From: Nocardioidaceae bacterium | GTDB taxonomy: Bacteria > Actinomycetota > Actinomycetes > Propionibacteriales > Nocardioidaceae | Direction of reading: 5' to 3' | Length of the DNA: 64,000 bases | Assembly (NCBI GenBank): GCA_018672315.1 | Contig: CP076053.1 | Coordinates: 1,475,827 to 1,539,826 of the forward strand | Translations under genes and position numbers: made by a program | Part shown: one piece after another, positions 18,162 through 25,069 of the stretch | Position numbering within the stretch: the stretch's first letter is position 1 | Layout: every line of letters begins with the position of its first letter | The notes under the pieces: model-generated | What the model was told of the DNA's origin: nothing | Database searches by the model: none | The model's input: the letters and a program-made list of their open reading frames with translations, nothing else

Positions 18162-18336
18162 AAAGACCCCAAAGGGGCAGGAGCCCACCAAGCCGGGTCG
18201 GAAGTCAACTCCGTTCTCCGATTCGACGAAGAAGGGCGGTCAACGCGGTTGGAAACCCCCCGCCGGTGCCCGCCCCCCGGAGTCGGTGAAGCCGCCGTCC
18301 GGATCTGCGGGCACCTCATCTTCTGACGATGACTGA
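18151..18336 (+). CDS. Small hydrophilic hypothetical protein
   Basis: A 61-residue frame from a GTG at 18151 with AGGAG at good spacing, overlapping the previous gene by 11 bases. The product is Lys/Pro/Ser-rich (TPKGQEPTKPGRKSTPFSD) and ends in an acidic SSSDDD tail. Its placement in a tight series with the DUF6338 and small basic genes supports it being real. Not recognised. Confidence 0.45.
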   Translation: MPNEKTPKGQEPTKPGRKSTPFSDSTKKGGQRGWKPPAGARPPESVKPPSGSAGTSSSDDD

Positions 18337-18456
18337 GTGCGGGCCCTCTTGAAATCCAGGGCGCTGTCTCTGGGACCGCAGAACTGTCGGTGGTCCGCTG
18401 CACCCTTGAATCGGATGAGGGGCCAGCAGAGCCCCTCCGACACCAGGGAGGGCCCC

Positions 18457-18594
18457 ATGGCCAGCAGCAAATCCAGCAGCGGCGGCGGCAAGCGCGGGCG
18501 GAGCGCCGTGTCCGGTCGGTTCGTGAAGCAGTCCACGGTCAAGCGCAGCCCAAAGACCACGGTCAACGAGTCGGTGAAGAAGCCGAAGAAGTAG
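18457..18594 (+). CDS. Small basic protein, paralogue of the 17958 product
   Basis: A 45-residue protein, MASSKSSSGGGKRGRSAVSGRFVKQ and onward, preceded by GGGAGG. The RSA-V/K-S/T-GR-F/Y-VK core is shared with the protein at 17958. Sequences of this style (R-S-A-x-S/T-G-R-F/Y-V followed by TVxRxPxTTV) recur as short orphan proteins in actinobacterial accessory regions. Very basic; a DNA-binding or antitoxin-like role is conceivable but unproven. Confidence 0.55.
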   Translation: MASSKSSSGGGKRGRSAVSGRFVKQSTVKRSPKTTVNESVKKPKK

Positions 18595-18678
18595 CCAGTC
18601 GTTGACGACCGCCAGTCCGTGGTGGCCGTGGCTCTCAGAGCATCGGTCAGCCATAACGGGCCAGGTCGGGTGCGGGCG

Positions 18679-19062
18679 ATGCCAGACATGACCTCGCATC
18701 CGACCGGCCGCGAGTTCCTCAAGAAGGCACTCGAAGTCGCCAAGACTGCTGTGGTCGCCGAGAAAATGGAAGCCGACGGCACCCTCGACGACAACGGCGG
18801 TCATCTGCTCAACCCGCACGTCGGCGCGCTCACCCAGATCGTCAACGAGTACAAGCCCGACGGCACCCCCGTCATCGTCGACGACGTCGTCCGAGACATC
18901 GACACCATCGTCCGCCAGGTCCGCTACACCGGCTGGAACGACACCCAGGAAGGCGACCGCACCGTCCGCAAGGAACTGCGTCTCGTTCTCAACAAGTACA
19001 GACTTCCGCCCACCGGTCCGCTGTTCGACAACGCCTACGCCTATATCAGCGAGAACTACTGA
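18679..19062 (+). pseudogene. Truncated type I restriction subunit R (HsdR C-terminus)
   Basis: About 128 residues that match only the last part of HsdR: TGREFLKKALEVAKTAVVAEK, VGALTQIVNEYKPDGTPVIVDDVVRDIDTIV, RYTGWNDTQEGDRTVRKELRLVLNKYRL and LFDNAYAYISENY. In full HsdR (around 1000 residues) this helical tail contacts the methylase complex and follows the nuclease and helicase domains, which are absent here. No hsdM or hsdS is present in the window. The frame opens upstream to 18619 but that part is not HsdR-like. Probably a remnant left by deletion, or a free-standing HsdR tail; the intact stop and clean frame leave the second option open. Confidence 0.72.
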
Positions 19063-19096
19063 TCGCTCCTGCAGGTGGCTTCACCTGCATGTGGCG

Positions 19097-19375
19097 TCAC
19101 GAGGGCGTCGGCCCCAGCGGTCTGACCCCGGCGCGGGACTGCTGATGGGCCTCCGCGCGATCCAAGGCTTCTGAGTAGCCGTCCGCGTCACGACGGAGGC
19201 GAGAGAGAAAGTCCTGCACGGCGAGATCAATCGTCTCCTGATAAGACGTCGTTCCGACGAACGCGGCTGCGACCTGCAGTTCGAATCGGGTCCGTGGCGT
19301 GACCCGGTACCCGATGGGTTCACCCCGGTTCGGGTTCGGCTTCGGGCCGCGTTGCCCGCGTGCCTGCTGGGACAT
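19097..19375 (-). CDS. Putative ribbon-helix-helix-type DNA-binding protein
   Basis: A 92-residue protein. A basic N-terminus (QQARGQRGPKPNPNRGEP) is followed by IGYRVTPRTRFELQVAAAFVGTTSYQETIDLAVQDFLSRLRR, a short strand plus two helices of the size and spacing of CopG/ParD-type ribbon-helix-helix domains. It is divergent from the phosphoribosyltransferase-like gene, with an inverted repeat between them, so autoregulation of the pair is plausible. Family assignment is from pattern only. Confidence 0.45.
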   Translation of the reverse strand: MSQQARGQRGPKPNPNRGEPIGYRVTPRTRFELQVAAAFVGTTSYQETIDLAVQDFLSRLRRDADGYSEALDRAEAHQQSRAGVRPLGPTPS

Positions 19376-19391
19376 GTCAGTGGTCACCCTT

Positions 19392-19412
19392 ACTGTGAAA
19401 CTAAGTAACAGT
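19392..19412. promoter_or_regulatory. Inverted repeat in divergent promoter
   Basis: ACTGT (19392-19396) and ACAGT (19408-19412) form a 5-bp inverted repeat with an 11-base A/T-rich spacer that also contains an overlapping TTACT/AGTAA pair. It lies between the divergent genes starting at 19375 and 19438 and is a candidate operator for the ribbon-helix-helix-like protein. Confidence 0.4.
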
Positions 19413-19437
19413 GTCGCGCGTTGAACAGGAGGCGGCA

Positions 19438-19866
19438 ATGACAGTCACGATTCCAGCCGGTTCACTCATGGAGTCCGCGTTGCTCGGTGCTCACCACGCC
19501 GACGCCCTAACCGACCACGACGTGCTCACGTCGGCGGCGGCCGCGCTTCTCGACGCGGTGGCAAGTGCGGGCGACGTGGCCGTCCGGCCCGTCGGCAGAC
19601 AAGGGGCACTCATCGTGGGTGCCGCATCCGTCATGAGTAAGGGCGCGCTTCAACATGCAGCCCCTGGAACGATGCAGCAACGCCACACCAAGGTCATGGT
19701 CGTCGATGCCGTTGCTGTCGGTCATGGCGTCGTCGAGCGAGCCGTTCGCGAAGTCCGACTGGCGGGGGCCGACTGGGTCGCAGCCTGGGTATGGCGGGCA
19801 TCGCCACGTCTCAACCAGGAAGCCATTGAAGCCGACCACGTGGACGTCAACGGCCTACTTGACTGA
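19438..19866 (+). CDS. Phosphoribosyltransferase-like protein (degenerate PRPP loop)
   Basis: A 142-residue protein with AGGAGG before the ATG. The order of elements fits a type I phosphoribosyltransferase fold: an N-terminal helix (VLTSAAAALLDAVASAG), a strand-loop (DVAVRPVGRQGALIVGAA) and the segment KVMVVDAVAVGHGVVERAVREVRLAGAD. That segment aligns with the usual hVVDDxxxTGxT PRPP loop and following helix. The second acidic residue and the TGxT loop are not conserved here (DAVAVGHG), so it may bind a nucleotide-like ligand without catalysis. Its 3' end overlaps the convergent RuvC-like gene by 12 bases. Confidence 0.4.
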   Translation: MTVTIPAGSLMESALLGAHHADALTDHDVLTSAAAALLDAVASAGDVAVRPVGRQGALIVGAASVMSKGALQHAAPGTMQQRHTKVMVVDAVAVGHGVVERAVREVRLAGADWVAAWVWRASPRLNQEAIEADHVDVNGLLD

Positions 19867-20307
19867 CCGTGCCGCCAACGCCGCAGAGGCGGCGACCTTC
19901 CACTTTGCAGCCGCGATCTTCTTCGCTTGCTCTTCTGCGTCCGCCAGGCCGTTCCCGCACGCCGTCCCGACCTGTGGCCCACTGAACACACGCACATCGC
20001 TGCAGTACTGACGGGCGATGTAGATCGCCGCGCCTTCTGCACGCAATCGCAGCACCGTCGGCCCGGTCAGCCCACCGCGGGCGCCATCATCGCCCTGTCG
20101 GACCACAATTCGCTCGATTGCGCTCAGGGCGCTGAGCCTGCCATCGAGACCGTCAGAGATGGCGATGATCTTTTCGGCTACGTCGTCTGTATCCGGCGCG
20201 AGATAATCGAACGTAGCGACGTTCGTCCCGTCGAGAACTACTCCACGTAGCCGCGGCTTCCCCTGTTCGATCCGAACCGCGATCCCGACATATGCCATGA
20301 CAGGCAC
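19855..20307 (-). CDS. Putative RuvC/RNase H-fold protein
   Basis: A 150-residue protein. AYVGIAVRIEQGKPRLRGVVL, LSAIERIVVRQGDD, GPTVLRLRAEGAAIYIARQYCSDVRVFSGPQVGTACGNG and the C-terminal helix AKWKVAASAALAA follow the order of elements in RuvC-like nucleases. The candidate strand-4 glutamate is present (SAIER), but the first-strand aspartate of GIDxG is replaced (GIAV). It may therefore be an inactive or altered nuclease; the fold call is inference. Start could also be 20298. It is divergent from the kinase gene with only about 6-25 bases between start codons. Confidence 0.4.
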   Translation of the reverse strand: MPVMAYVGIAVRIEQGKPRLRGVVLDGTNVATFDYLAPDTDDVAEKIIAISDGLDGRLSALSAIERIVVRQGDDGARGGLTGPTVLRLRAEGAAIYIARQYCSDVRVFSGPQVGTACGNGLADAEEQAKKIAAAKWKVAASAALAARSVK

Positions 20308-20309
20308 CC

Positions 20310-20315
20310 TAAGAT
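20310..20315 (+). promoter_or_regulatory. -10 element of the kinase gene (leaderless)
   Basis: TAAGAT is a TANNNT -10 hexamer, with 7 bases before the ATG at 20323. This spacing is that of leaderless actinobacterial transcripts and supports 20323 (MLQSRFPT) rather than 20314 as the kinase start. Confidence 0.45.
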
Positions 20316-21390
20316 GTACCCGATGTTACAGTCGCGCTTTCCGACAGTCTCATCAGCGGTGCGCTTCCACGACCGCTACGACCTCATCGCCTACAAAGGT
20401 GGCGGTGCCTTCGGGGAGGTCTGGCTCGCCACCGACACGAATACCGGTCGCGAGATTGCGCTCAAACTTCTCGACCCGGCCTACACCACGCCCGACGACG
20501 CGTGGCGGGAGGCAACAACCTTGACCGGCCTGCGCAGCAAGTACATCGCCCAGGTTCACGGTGCCGCACTTGACGAGTTCGGTATCCCGTACATCGACAT
20601 GCAGTACCTCCCCAGAGGCAGCGTGGCCAAGGCCCTCCCGACACTGGGGACAGCCGAAGCAACAGCAGTCAGGTGGGGGCTGCGCACGGCCCGGGGTCTC
20701 CACCTGTGCCACGAGAGCGGCGTCCTCCACCGAGACGTGAAGCCAGACAACCTCCTGCTCTCTGCAACCGGAGACGTACTACTAGGTGACTTCGGGGTCG
20801 CCGCCAAGATGGCGACCGATGGCACGGCCGATCCCCACGGCGACTGCGACATCCGAGCACCAGAAACGTTCACCACCCGTTGCTCAGTGCAATCAGACGT
20901 GTACTCGCTCGGCGTCACCCTCTACGCCATGATCACCGGGCAACTACCTCACACCCTCGCGGGGAACGGGCACGACATAAGCGCCCTGGAGCACGCCGTG
21001 TCACAAGGGGTCCCCGACCCCAGAGATGAGGCCCCGCACATCACCCTCGGCCTTGCACGGGTGATCTCCACAGCCACTGCAGTCAACCCTGCCGACCGCT
21101 TTGCCACCGCGAACGATCTCGACAGCGCGCTCTCCAAACTGGCGACACCCAGCCGTGTCATCACGCGAGTGTCTCCGTGCGCGACGAGCGGCCGCTGCTG
21201 GGACGCCGTGCATCCCGCAGCAGCCAAGGGCAAGTCCATCCACGTCTGTGCCTCACCCGCTGCCGCGGCTCACCGCACTCGGATCGAGACGCGGTACCGG
21301 GGAGGGAACCGCATCACCGCCCACTGCGACGAGGTCACCAACTCGAAAGCCACAACCCGATTGAAGGCCGTTTTCCGTGCCCTCCTTTGA
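20314..21390 (+). CDS. Ser/Thr protein kinase with Cys/His-rich C-terminal tail
   Basis: A 358-residue Hanks-type kinase counted from 20314 (a start at 20323 is equally possible). All catalytic elements are present: glycine loop KGGGAFGEV (28-36), ATP lysine Lys51, HRDVKPDN (139-146) with Asp141, DFG (159-161) and APE (182-184). There is no transmembrane helix and no PASTA domain, unlike PknB-type housekeeping kinases. After the kinase domain (about residue 280) a tail of about 78 residues carries Cys289, Cys295, His300, His310, Cys312, His320, His337 and Cys338, suggesting a metal-binding or sensing module. It lies at the right end of the island, divergent from the RuvC-like gene. Confidence 0.88.
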   Translation: MYPMLQSRFPTVSSAVRFHDRYDLIAYKGGGAFGEVWLATDTNTGREIALKLLDPAYTTPDDAWREATTLTGLRSKYIAQVHGAALDEFGIPYIDMQYLPRGSVAKALPTLGTAEATAVRWGLRTARGLHLCHESGVLHRDVKPDNLLLSATGDVLLGDFGVAAKMATDGTADPHGDCDIRAPETFTTRCSVQSDVYSLGVTLYAMITGQLPHTLAGNGHDISALEHAVSQGVPDPRDEAPHITLGLARVISTATAVNPADRFATANDLDSALSKLATPSRVITRVSPCATSGRCWDAVHPAAAKGKSIHVCASPAAAAHRTRIETRYRGGNRITAHCDEVTNSKATTRLKAVFRALL

Positions 21391-21548
21391 CTTGCCGTCG
21401 CCGTAGCGGACGTACCGGGGGAGCGGCCGTCCTGACCGCGACCGCGACTGTTTCAACGGATAAGTCGGGCGGAAGTCGTCGGGCGAGCCTGTGGACAGAC
21501 GACATCCGCTGTCAGTGCTGACAGGCGGCGTCGCGCCTACTGACATCT
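21391..21548. repeat. Right end of the island with inverted TGTCAG repeats
   Basis: No gene is seen in the 280 bases after the kinase. Its distal part holds the right-end repeats: ACTGACATCT at 21539-21548 (inverted relative to the left end), a CTGTCAG-TG-CTGACAG palindrome at 21509-21524, and GGACAGACGACATCCG just inside. Beyond 21550 the sequence returns to backbone-like composition before the acidic-protein gene. Confidence 0.6.
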
Positions 21549-21673
21549 CCGTGTCGTCTAACAACGGCTGAGCGGCGCCTCACCACCGGCGCAGCGCAGT
21601 GGCGTGGCTCACCCGTGCCTGGGTAAGCGCCACCCTGAGTGTGCGAACCGGACCGTGACGAGGGAGCGTTGAG

Positions 21674-22177
21674 TTGAGCAGCGACGAGAACACCGAGGAC
21701 CCGCAGGCGGTCGACGACCTCGACGAGGCCGAGGCGGCCGAGGACCCGATCGTCAGCGGCTCCTCCGAGGCCTCCTTCGAGGAGTCCATGAAGCAGGCGC
21801 AGGAGGCGCACGACAAGGCGCGCGAGGAGATGGACTCCGTCGACCTCGGCGACCACCAGGAGGTGGCCGCCGGCGAGGTCGACGTGCCGAAGGAGGACGT
21901 GGGCAAGCCGGGCGACCCCGGCACGTTCCTGACCGAGATCGAGCCGGCAGGCGACGACACGGGAGACGCCGACCCGGGTCAGCCCGGCGGCGACATCCCC
22001 GAGGACCCCGCCGAGGCGACCAACGCGCAGAACGAGCAGCTCCGTCAGGAGCGGCTGGACCCCGCGAACCGCGCGGACGGCGCCGAGGTCAACAACGCCG
22101 ACAAGGACTACAACCCCGAGATCGCACGCTTCTCGGAGTCACCGGAGCCCGAGGAGGAGCTCGGCCCCTTCGAGTGA
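21674..22177 (+). CDS. Acidic, probably disordered hypothetical protein
   Basis: A 167-residue, strongly acidic protein rich in Asp, Glu, Pro and Gly (DDLDEAEAAEDPIVSGSSEASFEESMKQAQEAHDKAREEMDS). One short helical stretch at about 34-55 is the only ordered-looking part. Start is TTG after an AGGGAG element. Composition matches the chromosomal backbone, so it probably lies outside the island and would adjoin dnaB if the island were absent. No function recognised. Confidence 0.6.
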   Translation: MSSDENTEDPQAVDDLDEAEAAEDPIVSGSSEASFEESMKQAQEAHDKAREEMDSVDLGDHQEVAAGEVDVPKEDVGKPGDPGTFLTEIEPAGDDTGDADPGQPGGDIPEDPAEATNAQNEQLRQERLDPANRADGAEVNNADKDYNPEIARFSESPEPEEELGPFE

Positions 22178-22184
22178 GGCGGGC

Positions 22185-22514
22185 TCAGCCGGCGACGAGG
22201 TCGGCGTACGCGGCGTGCCGCTCGATCCATCCCGCCACGAAGGGGCAGACAGGCTGCACCACGAGGCCCTGACGGCGCACGTCGTCCAACGCCTCGCGCG
22301 CCAGGGCCGACCCGACGCCGTGACCTTCGGCCGCGTCGTCGACCTCGGTGTGCGGCATGACGACCACACCCGGGCCGGTGTCCGCGGGGTTGGACTCACC
22401 GCGATCGTCGGGCCGTTCGGCGACGAGGTGCCCGACCTCCCGCCCGTCGAGGTGGGCGACGTACGCCTGCCTCGACGCGTCGTACCCGACACTGACCTGC
22501 TGGCTCTCACTCAT
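22185..22514 (-). CDS. GNAT-family N-acetyltransferase (small YjdJ-like type)
   Basis: A 109-residue single-domain acetyltransferase. VVVMPHTEVDDAAEGHGVGSALAREALDDVRRQGLVVQPVCPFVAGWIERH contains the acetyl-CoA-binding loop (GHGVGSAL) and the CPF...ERH signature of the short COG2388-type GNATs. Substrate unknown. Its ATG overlaps the stop of the DUF2254 gene (ATGA), so it is the last gene of a leftward operon with DUF2254 and HAD genes. Confidence 0.88.
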   Translation of the reverse strand: MSESQQVSVGYDASRQAYVAHLDGREVGHLVAERPDDRGESNPADTGPGVVVMPHTEVDDAAEGHGVGSALAREALDDVRRQGLVVQPVCPFVAGWIERHAAYADLVAG

Positions 22515-23821
22515 GCGTCTGCGTCCTCGTCCTCGTCGACGTCCTCGGGGGCGTTGTGCGCCTCGAGCTCACGGATCCAACGTCGCACGAGCACCGCGTG
22601 TTCCGTCCGCACGGCGGGCTCGATCGACGTCAGCAGGTCGTGCAGGGAGCGCTGTACCCGGGGGCTGCTCCCGCCGTACCGGGAGATCTCGTCCACGGCC
22701 AGCGCGAGCATGCGCTCGAAGGTCCAGGGGCGGTACACCACCCGGGGGTGACCGTCGTCGTCGACGAGCACGGGAGCCGGGTCGGCGAGCGAGCCCGCGG
22801 CGCGCAGCACCGTCTCGGCGAAGTCCACCACCTGCACGGCGGTCGTCGGGTCGTTGACGCCGGGCGAGAGAGCGCGCTCGGCGATGTCGACGAGCTGGCG
22901 CAGCCCGAACATGGGGTCGTTGGTGAGCAGACGGTCGTCCTCGAGCCGCACGGCGTCGCGCAGGCCGGCGAGGTCGGTGCCGTCGAGGTCGGCCCCATCG
23001 CCTCCTCCGTCACCGGGCAGGTGCCAGACCCGGCCGAGCCGGGCGCCCGGTGCGACGTGCTGCCCGATCGCCAGCTCCAGCTCGACGACGACGCCGTGCG
23101 TGGCGGCCAGCCGCGCGAGGTCGTCAGCCCGGATCGCCACGACGTAGCCCTGCCGGTCGCCGTTGAGCAGCTCGTCGGCGCGCGCACCACCGGGTGCCGA
23201 CCAGGCCGTTCGCGGCGGGGCGTCGGCGGACTCCTCGAACCGGAGCACGACGTCGCGGGTGGCGCGGGTGAGGTCGGTGATGACCTGGGAGACCTGGACC
23301 GACCGCATGATGTAGGCGATGAACGCGATGAAGAGCGCCACGCTCACCAGCACGAACACCATCGCCACCGTCACCGACACCTGCGGCACGAAGGTGACGT
23401 CGTTGCCGTCGTTGGCGCTCTGCACCGTGCGCAGCACCGTGAGGCCGTAGACGAAGGTGCCGGTGAACACGCCCAGCGTCACCTGCACCACGCGGGCCTC
23501 GAGGAACTGCCGGAGGATCCTCGGCGTGAACTGGCTGCTGGCCTGCTGCAGCACCACCATCGTGATCGAGAAGACCAGGCCGGTCAGCGAGATCATCCCG
23601 CCGATGATCGAGGAGAGCACCGTGCGGGCCGAGTCGGCGCCACCGGAGAACACGTACGGCAGGTCCCCGGTGTCGAGGTAGGGGAGTGTGAGCCCCAGGG
23701 CCGCGCTCGCGACGATCAGCGCGGCGGGCAGCGCCCAGAACGGACGCCACAGCTGGTTCCACCACGACGTGCCGCGGTGGTGCAGACCCGGGGTCGTGGT
23801 GGGGCGTACGCCGGCGCTCAC
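22511..23821 (-). CDS. DUF2254 membrane protein
   Basis: A 436-residue protein with four N-terminal membrane helices (WALPAALIVASAALGLTLPYL; TVLSSIIGGMISLTGLVFSITMVVL; VVQVTLGVFTGTFVYGLTVL; VTVAMVFVLVSVALFIAFIAYIM) and a soluble C-terminal part (GYVVAIRADDLARLA, LGRVWHLPGDGG, RALSPGVNDPTTAVQVVDF). This arrangement and the RALSPGVNDPTTA motif are diagnostic of DUF2254, a family of unknown function. The GTG at 23821 overlaps the stop of the upstream HAD gene (GTGA). Confidence 0.9.
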   Translation of the reverse strand: MSAGVRPTTTPGLHHRGTSWWNQLWRPFWALPAALIVASAALGLTLPYLDTGDLPYVFSGGADSARTVLSSIIGGMISLTGLVFSITMVVLQQASSQFTPRILRQFLEARVVQVTLGVFTGTFVYGLTVLRTVQSANDGNDVTFVPQVSVTVAMVFVLVSVALFIAFIAYIMRSVQVSQVITDLTRATRDVVLRFEESADAPPRTAWSAPGGARADELLNGDRQGYVVAIRADDLARLAATHGVVVELELAIGQHVAPGARLGRVWHLPGDGGGDGADLDGTDLAGLRDAVRLEDDRLLTNDPMFGLRQLVDIAERALSPGVNDPTTAVQVVDFAETVLRAAGSLADPAPVLVDDDGHPRVVYRPWTFERMLALAVDEISRYGGSSPRVQRSLHDLLTSIEPAVRTEHAVLVRRWIRELEAHNAPEDVDEDEDADA

Positions 23822-24477
23822 GAGTCGCGGACGAGGCCGGCGACCGCGTCCAGACCCTCGGCACGGTGCGTCGGAGGGGTGAACGCCGAGGGCCAGGCGC
23901 GGGGGTCTCGCGTGATCCAGGCTGTGTCGAGCCCGGCGTGCGCGGCGCCGTGCAGGTCCCAGGGGTGGACCGCGACCATCAGCGCGTCGGCCGGCGACAC
24001 GTCGCAGGTGCGCAGCGCGTGGGCGTAGGCCCGCGGGTGCGGCTTCCACACCCCGACGTCGTCGACGCTGAGGACGTGGTCGACGAGGTCGCGGACGCCG
24101 GCACGTGCGAGCAGCCCCTCGGCCACGTCGGTCGACCCGTTGCTGAGCGTCACCACGGTGGTGCCCGCGTCGGAGAATGCGCGCAGACCAGGAGCGACGT
24201 CGGGGTGCAGGTCGAGCGCGGAGAAGCCGGCCAGCACGTGGTCGACGGCGTCCTCGTCGAGGTCGGGGGCGAGGTCGTGCAGCACGTCGCGGCCGAGGTC
24301 GGCGAAGCGCGAGGACGTCCCCAGCGTGGACAGCGAGAAGCCGTCGCGGAGCACCTGGGCGAACCAGGTCGCGACCAGCGTCTCGGCCAGACCGGCGTCC
24401 GCGAAGCGGTGCCGCATCGGACCGAGGTCGCTGAGGGTCTCGTTCACGTCGAGCACGACGAGTCGGGGTGGGGCCAT
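23818..24477 (-). CDS. Haloacid dehalogenase type II-like hydrolase
   Basis: A 219-residue HAD-superfamily enzyme. Motif I is VLDVNETLSD (nucleophile Asp), motif II TLSNGSTD, motif III lysine in GVWKPHPRAY, and motif IV is represented by MVAVHPWDLHGAAHAGL. The combination, including VNETL and the WD-HGA region, is that of L-2-haloacid dehalogenases/type II hydrolases; the natural substrate is uncertain. First gene of the leftward three-gene operon with DUF2254 and GNAT. Confidence 0.87.
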   Translation of the reverse strand: MAPPRLVVLDVNETLSDLGPMRHRFADAGLAETLVATWFAQVLRDGFSLSTLGTSSRFADLGRDVLHDLAPDLDEDAVDHVLAGFSALDLHPDVAPGLRAFSDAGTTVVTLSNGSTDVAEGLLARAGVRDLVDHVLSVDDVGVWKPHPRAYAHALRTCDVSPADALMVAVHPWDLHGAAHAGLDTAWITRDPRAWPSAFTPPTHRAEGLDAVAGLVRDS

Positions 24478-24523
24478 GGGACCACCGTCCCCCGCGGTGG
24501 ACCCGCGTACGCCGGACGACCCC

Positions 24524-24976
24524 TCAGGCGAGCACAGCGACGAGCGCCGCTGCTGCGCCGAGGACCGCGAACCCGCACCGCACCCTGTCCTGGACCACCA
24601 GCCGCCGTACGAGCACCTGGTCGTGCCCTTCACCCAGTCGACCGTGAACCCTCGCCGGGCCCAGGGCCGTCGTCAGCGCCGCACCCCCGGCGGCGGCGAC
24701 CGCGACGAGCGCAGCGACTCGGGCGAACCCGTCGGATCCGTCGGCGATCAGGCCGACCTGGGTCAGCAGCACGGCGGCACAGACCAGGGCGAGCGGCACG
24801 TACACCAGCCCGACGACCGGCGCGATGCGCCGCGAGTGGCGGGCATGGGCGGACGACCACTGCGCGGCAGGCACGTCCGCCAGCGCGGGGTAGACGACCA
24901 ACGTCACCGTCAGCTGGAAGCCCGCGTGGAGGACGGAGGCCGCCAGCAGCAGGTCGAGGAGCACTCCCACACCCAC
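24524..24976 (-). CDS. Four-helix membrane protein (DUF1772-like)
   Basis: A 150-residue protein with four predicted membrane helices (LLDLLLAASVLHAGFQLTVTLVVYP, IAPVVGLVYVPLALVCAAVLL, VAALVAVAAAGGAALTTALG, CGFAVLGAAAALVAVLA). The loop YPALADVPAAQWSSAHARHSRRI between helices 1 and 2 resembles DUF1772/anthrone-oxygenase-like proteins. The GTG at 24976 is inferred as start from where the hydrophobic protein begins. It is divergent from the MerR-type gene at 25070, so it may be that regulator's target. Confidence 0.6.
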   Translation of the reverse strand: MGVGVLLDLLLAASVLHAGFQLTVTLVVYPALADVPAAQWSSAHARHSRRIAPVVGLVYVPLALVCAAVLLTQVGLIADGSDGFARVAALVAVAAAGGAALTTALGPARVHGRLGEGHDQVLVRRLVVQDRVRCGFAVLGAAAALVAVLA

Positions 24977-25069
24977 TAGGCTGACCCGGAGCAAGGGCCG
25001 CAAACGGTTGTCCCACCCCTCCGCGCGGCTCTTCAGCATGCTGCTGAGCAGAGCCGTCGGAGGATCCGC

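Larger units (their letters stand above)
16663..21548. mobile_element. Accessory island bounded by inverted TGTCAG-repeat ends
   Basis: A roughly 4.9-kb segment starting just 3' of dnaB. The left end reads AGATGTCAGTGGAACGACGCC inward from 16670; the right end on the opposite strand reads AGATGTCAGTAGGCGCGACGCC inward from 21548. Each end carries further inward TGTCAG copies, and both have a TCGTCTGT...CCACAGG stretch further in. The GC content is visibly lower and the hexamer CGTACG, found about every 500 bases in the first 10 kb, occurs only once inside. No transposase or integrase gene is visible, so this is a non-autonomous or decayed element. Repeated terminal sites resemble those of Tn7/IS21-type transposons in style only; exact junctions are not resolved. 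Confidence 0.65.

Noticed and set aside
16663-21548. Prophage
   Set aside because: No integrase, terminase, capsid, portal or lysis genes are seen; only small cargo genes and terminal repeats.
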